Under the pieces are notes generated by a model. It was not told the DNA's origin and ran no database searches. It saw nothing but the letters and a program-made list of their open reading frames with translations. From an uncultured Cohaesibacter sp. (GTDB taxonomy: Bacteria; Pseudomonadota; Alphaproteobacteria; Rhizobiales; Cohaesibacteraceae): a stretch of DNA of 64,000 nt. The stretch spans positions 635,303 through 699,302 of the forward strand of contig NZ_OY761553.1 in NCBI RefSeq assembly GCF_963664735.1. The letters are read 5' to 3'. Made by a program: the position numbers and the translations under genes. The stretch's first letter is position 1. Every line of letters begins with the position of its first letter. This document shows, piece by piece, positions 59,837 through 64,000 of this stretch.

Positions 59837-60185
59837 ATTATTGAAAAATGCAACATAATGGTTGGTTTCTGAGCTCGTTGCATAAAATGGTTGAGATTGC
59901 GACTTGGCAATTGAATTGTTTTAGTTAAACTAGGAAGTCGAGAATCGTTATCGCTGATACTCTTTAATTTGAATGAAAAGATTGTGATGGCAGTTTGTGG
60001 GGGGCGGCCAAACAATCATTCGATCTTTCCCCCAAGATGTGTGGAAAATTCCGGCTCAACGGCGTCGCTTTGATAAAAGTACGTTTGCTAGGCTGGTTAA
60101 ATCTATCGGACTACGTCATAGTGATGGTTCAGACGAGGTTTCATGTAGACCGAGTATTGAATTTAAAGAAAATAAGGCAGGACAC
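59837..60185. other. Leader region between trkH and hfq
   Basis: 349 bases with no recognised gene or RNA. The hfq reading frame stays open upstream back to a GTG at 59997, which would add 63 residues, but a good ribosome-binding region (AAGGCAGG) stands immediately before the usual hfq ATG. No clear promoter boxes were assigned. AT-rich start of the region could hold the promoter. Confidence 0.5.
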
Positions 60186-60440
60186 ATGGCTGAACGCGCC
60201 CAGAACCTCCAAGATACCTTTCTCAATCATGTTAGGAAAACCAAGACGCCTTTGACGATCTTTTTGGTCAATGGTGTTAAGTTGCAAGGTGTTGTCACTT
60301 GGTTTGACAATTTTTGCGTCCTTCTGCGTCGCGATGGACATTCGCAGCTGGTTTATAAGCACGCGATCTCAACGATTATGCCAAATGGCCCGTTGACGTT
60401 GTTCGAAGGCGGTGAGACTGGCGAAAAGGCTGAAGGCTGA
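60186..60440 (+). CDS. hfq: RNA chaperone Hfq
   Basis: Hfq forms hexamers that bind small RNAs and mRNAs. The 84-aa protein has the Sm1 motif ([19 protein letters not shown]) and Sm2 motif ([12 protein letters not shown]), with the N-terminal [13 protein letters not shown] helix. Length is short with a small acidic tail, as usual for alphaproteobacteria. The ATG at 60186 follows AAGGCAGG. hflX begins immediately after its stop, a common pairing. Confidence 0.98.
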   Translation: MAERAQNLQDTFLNHVRKTKTPLTIFLVNGVKLQGVVTWFDNFCVLLRRDGHSQLVYKHAISTIMPNGPLTLFEGGETGEKAEG

Positions 60441-61838
60441 TTGTCAGACGCTGGTGAATTCGAAGAACAGGATAGTGCAAAAGGTCCGCGAAAAATGATA
60501 GATCGCGGTGCCGTGGTTACACGCGCCTTGGTACTGGTTCCTATCCTGTCACAACATTTGCAAAACAAGGCTGCTTCTGAAGGTCGCATCATTCGGCGTA
60601 CAGACGAAGCCCGTCTTGAAGAGGCCGCAGGTCTTGCTGCGGCTATTGAGCTGGATGTCGTTGACGTCCTGAAGGTTCCCCTTAATGCAATCCGGCCATC
60701 TACTTTGATAGGCAAGGGGAAGCTCGAAGATATTTGGGCGATCATTGATCGGGAAAAAGTCGACCTGATCATCATCGACCACCCGCTCTCGCCAATTCAG
60801 CAGCGTAATCTCGAGAAGGAATGGGATAGCAAGGTTCTTGATAGAACCGGGCTTATTCTGGAGATCTTCGGTCGGCGCGCGCAGACCAAAGAGGGGCGGC
60901 TTCAGGTCGAATTGGCACATCTGAACTATCAGAAGGGTCGATTGGTACGCAGCTGGACCCACTTGGAGCGTCAGCGCGGTGGTATCGGCTTTATGGGTGG
61001 TCCCGGTGAAACCCAGATCGAAGCGGACCGAAGAGCCTTGCAGGACAAGATCAACCGTCTGGAAAAAGATCTGGAACAGGTGCGCCGAACGCGCGGCTTG
61101 CATCGGTCCAATCGTCAGAAGGTGCCGCATCCGATCGTTGCTCTTGTTGGTTATACCAACGCGGGTAAGTCAACCTTGTTCAATCTTCTCACTGATTCCG
61201 AGATCTTCGCCAAGGACTTGCTTTTCGCGACGTTGGATCCAACACTGCGCACCATGCAGTTGCCCCATGGGCGACCGGTTATCCTCTCCGATACCGTGGG
61301 CTTTATTTCCGATCTGCCGACCCATCTGATTGCTGCATTTCGTGCTACATTGGAAGAGGTGCTTGAGGCCGACGTAATTCTTCACGTTCGCGATATCGTG
61401 CACGAAGATACCAATGCGCAGGCGGAAGATGTCGCCAATGTGTTGCATGATTTGGGTATCGAAGTGAATGAAGACCCGCGTATTATCGAAGTTTGGAATA
61501 AAATCGATCTGCTTCCGGCAGAAGAGCGTCAGACTGTTATGGAACGGGCCTCTAGCCAGCAGCCGTCCCGCGCTACTGGGCAATTGCAGCCGGTTGCCGT
61601 TTCTGCGATCTCTGGGGAGGGAACCGATATCCTTCTTGCGGAGATTGAGGAAAAGCTCGCCGAGAAAGACAATATACTGACACTTCATCTCGGATTTTCC
61701 GATGGCGAAGGGCTGGCTTGGCTATACCGTCATTGCGATGTGCTTGACCGTACCGATGGGGAAGACGGGATTGAGCTGCATGTGCGCGCTCAAGACAAAG
61801 TGCAGGCGGAATTACGCAACCGCTTTCTTGTAGACTGA
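60441..61838 (+). CDS. hflX: Ribosome-associated GTPase HflX
   Basis: HflX is a GTPase that splits stalled ribosomes and aids stress recovery. The 465-aa protein has the N-terminal HflX domain (TRALVLVPILSQ, GKGKLEDIWAIIDRE), the coiled linker (GGPGETQIEADRRALQDKIN), and the G domain with G1 GYTNAGKST, G3 DTVGFISDLP, G4 NKID (WNKIDLLP), and a C-terminal domain. Start is a TTG at 60441, directly after the hfq TGA, supported by GAAGG within hfq; an ATG at 60495 (MIDRGAVV) is an alternative that removes 18 residues. It converges on mazG. Confidence 0.95.
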   Translation: MSDAGEFEEQDSAKGPRKMIDRGAVVTRALVLVPILSQHLQNKAASEGRIIRRTDEARLEEAAGLAAAIELDVVDVLKVPLNAIRPSTLIGKGKLEDIWAIIDREKVDLIIIDHPLSPIQQRNLEKEWDSKVLDRTGLILEIFGRRAQTKEGRLQVELAHLNYQKGRLVRSWTHLERQRGGIGFMGGPGETQIEADRRALQDKINRLEKDLEQVRRTRGLHRSNRQKVPHPIVALVGYTNAGKSTLFNLLTDSEIFAKDLLFATLDPTLRTMQLPHGRPVILSDTVGFISDLPTHLIAAFRATLEEVLEADVILHVRDIVHEDTNAQAEDVANVLHDLGIEVNEDPRIIEVWNKIDLLPAEERQTVMERASSQQPSRATGQLQPVAVSAISGEGTDILLAEIEEKLAEKDNILTLHLGFSDGEGLAWLYRHCDVLDRTDGEDGIELHVRAQDKVQAELRNRFLVD

Positions 61839-61856
61839 TTTTCTCAAATAATAGAG

Positions 61857-61891
61857 GTCCCTCGCTGATGCATGAACAGCATGCGAGGGAC
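61857..61891. terminator. Hairpin between convergent hflX and mazG, probable terminator
   Basis: GTCCCTCGC (61857-61865) pairs perfectly with GCGAGGGAC (61883-61891). The loop contains a second inverted repeat (TGATGC/GCAT-like). No T-tract on the plus strand; on the minus strand the 5' partner is followed by TCTATTATTT, so it may end mazG transcription. Confidence 0.55.
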
Positions 61892-61909
61892 TGACCGACT
61901 GACCGACTG
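61889..61909 (+). repeat. Short tandem repeat GACTGACC x 2.6
   Basis: Two full copies of GACTGACC followed by GACTG, immediately before the mazG stop codon. Too short to be typed as a known repeat family; the outer copy overlaps the hairpin stem. Confidence 0.8.
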
Positions 61910-61910
61910 T

Positions 61911-62756
61911 TTAGTCGCGCTCGCTTTTGGCTTCCTGCCAGAGATCTTCCATCTCATCCAGGCTTGCATCGTCAAGGCTGTCACCACGGGCAGCGAGTTC
62001 GCTCTCGATATGTGCGAAGCGAGTGCGGAATTTCGCATTTGTGTAGGATAGGGCTTCATCCGGATCGACATCCAGATGTCGGGCGAGGTTTGCTACTGCA
62101 AACAGAAGATCTCCGATCTCGTTGCGAATTGCCTTTTCGTCCAGTTCATGATCGATTAATTCAGCCCGAACTTCTTCTACTTCCTCAGCGATCTTGTCGA
62201 GCACAAGAAGGGTATCGTTCCAGTCAAAACCAACCTTGCTGGCCTGCTTTTGCAGCTTAACGGCGGCCTTCATAGAAGGCATGCCGTGTGGAACGGCATC
62301 CAGATAGGTTTTTTCCTTTTCGTGCATACCAAGTTTTTCGCGCGCTTTAGCGCGTTCGGCCTTTTCTTCGGCCTTAATTGCTTCCCATGCTTCGCGCACC
62401 ATGCCTTTGGTTCTGGCTTCGCTATCTCCGAAAACATGAGGGTGACGCCTAAGCATTTTTCTGGTGCTCGCCAGGACAACGTCTCCAAAGTCGAACCGTG
62501 CAGGATGGTCCGTCATTTCATTGGCCATTTGCGCATGAAAGACAACTTGCAGCAGGAGGTCGCCCAGTTCATCCCGCATGTCATAGAGGTCGTTGCGCTC
62601 AATGGCGTCTTGCACTTCATATGCCTCTTCAATGGTGTAGGGAATAATAGATGCGAAATCCTGTTCAATGTCCCAAGGGCAGCCTGTCTCCTTGTCACGA
62701 AGGCGGGTCATGATTTCGACAAGTGTTGCAATGTCACGAGAGGGTTGAATTGTCAT
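61911..62756 (-). CDS. mazG: Nucleoside triphosphate pyrophosphohydrolase MazG
   Basis: MazG hydrolyses NTPs to NMPs plus pyrophosphate, clearing abnormal nucleotides and affecting ppGpp response. The 281-aa two-domain protein has RLRDKETGCPWDIEQDF, the metal-binding EEAYEVQDAIERNDLYDMRDELGDLLLQVVFH start and the second domain with EEVEEVRAELID and EIGDLLFAVANLARH. Start at the ATG 62756; a TTG at 62768 is in frame but not needed. It follows mnmD by about 50 bases on the minus strand, forming a small operon. Confidence 0.96.
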   Translation of the reverse strand: MTIQPSRDIATLVEIMTRLRDKETGCPWDIEQDFASIIPYTIEEAYEVQDAIERNDLYDMRDELGDLLLQVVFHAQMANEMTDHPARFDFGDVVLASTRKMLRRHPHVFGDSEARTKGMVREAWEAIKAEEKAERAKAREKLGMHEKEKTYLDAVPHGMPSMKAAVKLQKQASKVGFDWNDTLLVLDKIAEEVEEVRAELIDHELDEKAIRNEIGDLLFAVANLARHLDVDPDEALSYTNAKFRTRFAHIESELAARGDSLDDASLDEMEDLWQEAKSERD

Positions 62757-62809
62757 TTTGAAACTCAAGACTTATTTAAGGAGGGACGCTTGATGGCGTA
62801 TGAGATGAC

Positions 62810-63532
62810 TCACCTTGAACCGGTGATCATGTCCCGTTTATGCCCAAAGCCTTTGCGCTTTGCAATGGAGAAACCTGCTGACTGAAGGTTACGGCGTACC
62901 CAACCCGCTGCTGTGTAACTGGCAAGAGTTGCGTTTGGAGCGGATGCTGCAAAGACGGCTTCCATCAAATCTTCAGACCATAGCTCGGGGTTGGTCTTGG
63001 GGTTGAAGCCATCAAGGAACCAGGCGTCGACGGGCGAGGGGATTGATGCGATCCCTTCAGCGGCATCTCCGATGAATAGTTTCAATGTCACGGGGCCGAA
63101 ATTTATTTCAAGCCAACCGTTCCCATTGGGCTTCCATTCTTCAACCAGTTTCTCAGCAAATGAAGAGAGGGCTTTCCAAGGGGTAAGGGCTCTGGCAAGG
63201 CTGTCTTGTTCGAGAGGGTATTTTTCGAATGAGATAAATGTGAACTGTTGAGATGGCCCGGTTGGATCGGCATGTTTTGGGGAGCTATTGCTTTCTGTGA
63301 AGGTTTCAAGCCAAGCTTGCCATGTGGCAAGAAAATTGAGGCCGGTTCCAAATCCGAGTTCTCCAATCACCGGTGATTGCCCGTCACGCCATCGTTCGGG
63401 CAATCTGTTTCCATCGATGAAGACGTAGCGCGTTTCCTCCAGTCCGTTTTCCCGCGTGTAATAAGTGTCGTCAAAGCGTGTGGATTTAGGGGTCAAATTG
63501 TCCAGCCAAACAAGTTCAGGAGGGTTCGCCAT
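62810..63532 (-). CDS. mnmD: tRNA 5-methylaminomethyl-2-thiouridine methyltransferase MnmD
   Basis: A 240-aa Rossmann methyltransferase matching the N-terminal half of enterobacterial MnmC, which completes mnm5s2U at tRNA wobble position 34. Motifs are VWLDNLTPKSTRFDDTYYT at the start, the SAM-binding GELGFGTGLNFLATWQAW and DAWFLDGFNPKTNPELWS. The FAD half of MnmC is absent from this gene; a separate FAD-dependent oxidoreductase starts 105 bases away on the opposite strand. Start at the ATG 63532; ribosome-binding site weak. Confidence 0.9.
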   Translation of the reverse strand: MANPPELVWLDNLTPKSTRFDDTYYTRENGLEETRYVFIDGNRLPERWRDGQSPVIGELGFGTGLNFLATWQAWLETFTESNSSPKHADPTGPSQQFTFISFEKYPLEQDSLARALTPWKALSSFAEKLVEEWKPNGNGWLEINFGPVTLKLFIGDAAEGIASIPSPVDAWFLDGFNPKTNPELWSEDLMEAVFAASAPNATLASYTAAGWVRRNLQSAGFSIAKRKGFGHKRDMITGSR

Positions 63533-63637
63533 ATCAATTTCTCATAGGATCGATTAGGGTGCGGCAACCGTAACATTGGAAGCCTGCATATGATGTCTTT
63601 CATCTATCGGCTTTCTTCTTAAAAAGAAAAACGAGCT

Positions 63638-64000
63638 ATGCCAAGTCCTCTCAATTCTTCGTCATCCACTCATTATGATTGCCTCATTGTCGGGGGCGGT
63701 GTTTTTGGTCTTTCTATTGCAAGAGCCTGCCTGGGCAAGGGTATGCGTGTTTTGCTGGTCGATAAACAGGAGATCGGGCAGGGCGCGAGTTATGGACTTT
63801 TGGGGGCTCTTTTGCCTCATATGTCTGAAAGATGGAATGAGAAAAAAGAGTTTCAATTCAATGCTTTAAAAAATCTTTCTGAAGTTCAAGTTTTACTTGA
63901 GGAAGAGACGGGCCTATCGATCGGCTATGATCGGTGTGGACGTGTCGTTCCTCTCGGCACAGCGAACCTAAAAGAGCGCCACGAAGTGCGGTCCCATGAG
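63638..64000 (+). CDS. FAD-dependent oxidoreductase (DAO type), 5' part only
   Basis: The frame opens at the ATG at 63638 and runs without a stop to the window end, giving 121 codons. An FAD-binding Rossmann motif is near the N-terminus (DCLIVGGGVFGLSIARAC), followed by LLVDKQEIGQGASYGLLGALLPHM, the pattern of D-amino-acid-oxidase-like enzymes that include the MnmC oxidase domain. It is divergent from mnmD with 105 bases between. The likely function is either the C-terminal half of a split MnmC or an unrelated amine oxidase; the missing part would decide. Confidence 0.8.
   Translation, partial: MPSPLNSSSSTHYDCLIVGGGVFGLSIARACLGKGMRVLLVDKQEIGQGASYGLLGALLPHMSERWNEKKEFQFNALKNLSEVQVLLEEETGLSIGYDRCGRVVPLGTANLKERHEVRSHE

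Overview
The window is chromosomal DNA of moderate GC from an alphaproteobacterium, most likely of the order Hyphomicrobiales (Rhizobiales). Three things point there: an ExoR-like secreted Sel1-repeat protein; a pyruvate dehydrogenase E1-beta subunit with its own N-terminal lipoyl domain; and conserved gene orders, namely trpDC-moaC-moeA, eno-ftsB-pdhABC-lpd-lipA, dgt-argS-SPOR-scpAB-tatABC-serS-surE and ispDF-dusB-ntrBCYX-trkA-hfq-hflX. A marine genus such as Cohaesibacter is possible, but that is only a guess. No rRNA, tRNA, CRISPR array, transposase, integrase or phage gene was seen.

Layout. 1-5.1 kb (minus strand): ppiD, trpD, trpC, moaC and a truncated moeA, i.e. envelope folding, tryptophan synthesis and molybdenum cofactor synthesis. 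5.5-11.1 kb (plus): tpiA, secG, pyrG, a glyoxalase-like gene, kdsA and a 59-aa membrane protein. 11.2-12.2 kb: a DUF1835 gene (minus). 12.6-13.9 kb: eno. 14.0-19.5 kb: a block interrupting the usual eno-ftsB neighbourhood, holding an alpha/beta hydrolase, a DUF2087 protein, an orphan modD, a small membrane protein and a ubiD-ubiX pair. 19.8-27.6 kb (plus): ftsB-like gene, pdhA, pdhB, pdhC, lpd, a small stress-type membrane protein, lipA and a RatA/Coq10-like gene. This groups the pyruvate dehydrogenase complex with its lipoate synthase.

27.7-31.3 kb: ppk2 (minus), exoR-like (plus), exonuclease III and erpA (minus). 31.5-47.0 kb (plus): dgt, argS, a SPOR-domain gene split by an apparent one-base frameshift, scpA, scpB, an orphan ABC ATPase, tatABC, serS, surE and a NlpD-like LysM/LytM lipoprotein. 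47.0-48.9 kb (minus): cinA-type amidase and fused ispDF. 49.2-61.8 kb (plus): dusB, ntrB, ntrC, ntrY, ntrX, trkA, trkH, hfq and hflX, covering nitrogen signalling, potassium uptake and RNA-based regulation. 61.9-63.5 kb (minus): mazG and mnmD. From 63.6 kb (plus): a truncated FAD oxidoreductase.

Most genes are core housekeeping genes with recognisable motifs, and I found no convincing novel multi-gene system. The observations most worth checking are the SPOR frameshift, a perfect 17-bp palindrome just upstream of the dusB-ntrBC promoter, a sigma54-like -24/-12 element before secG, an FNR/FixK-like box before a 59-aa membrane protein, the eno-ftsB insertion block, and the apparent absence of nagZ and pcm from their usual places.
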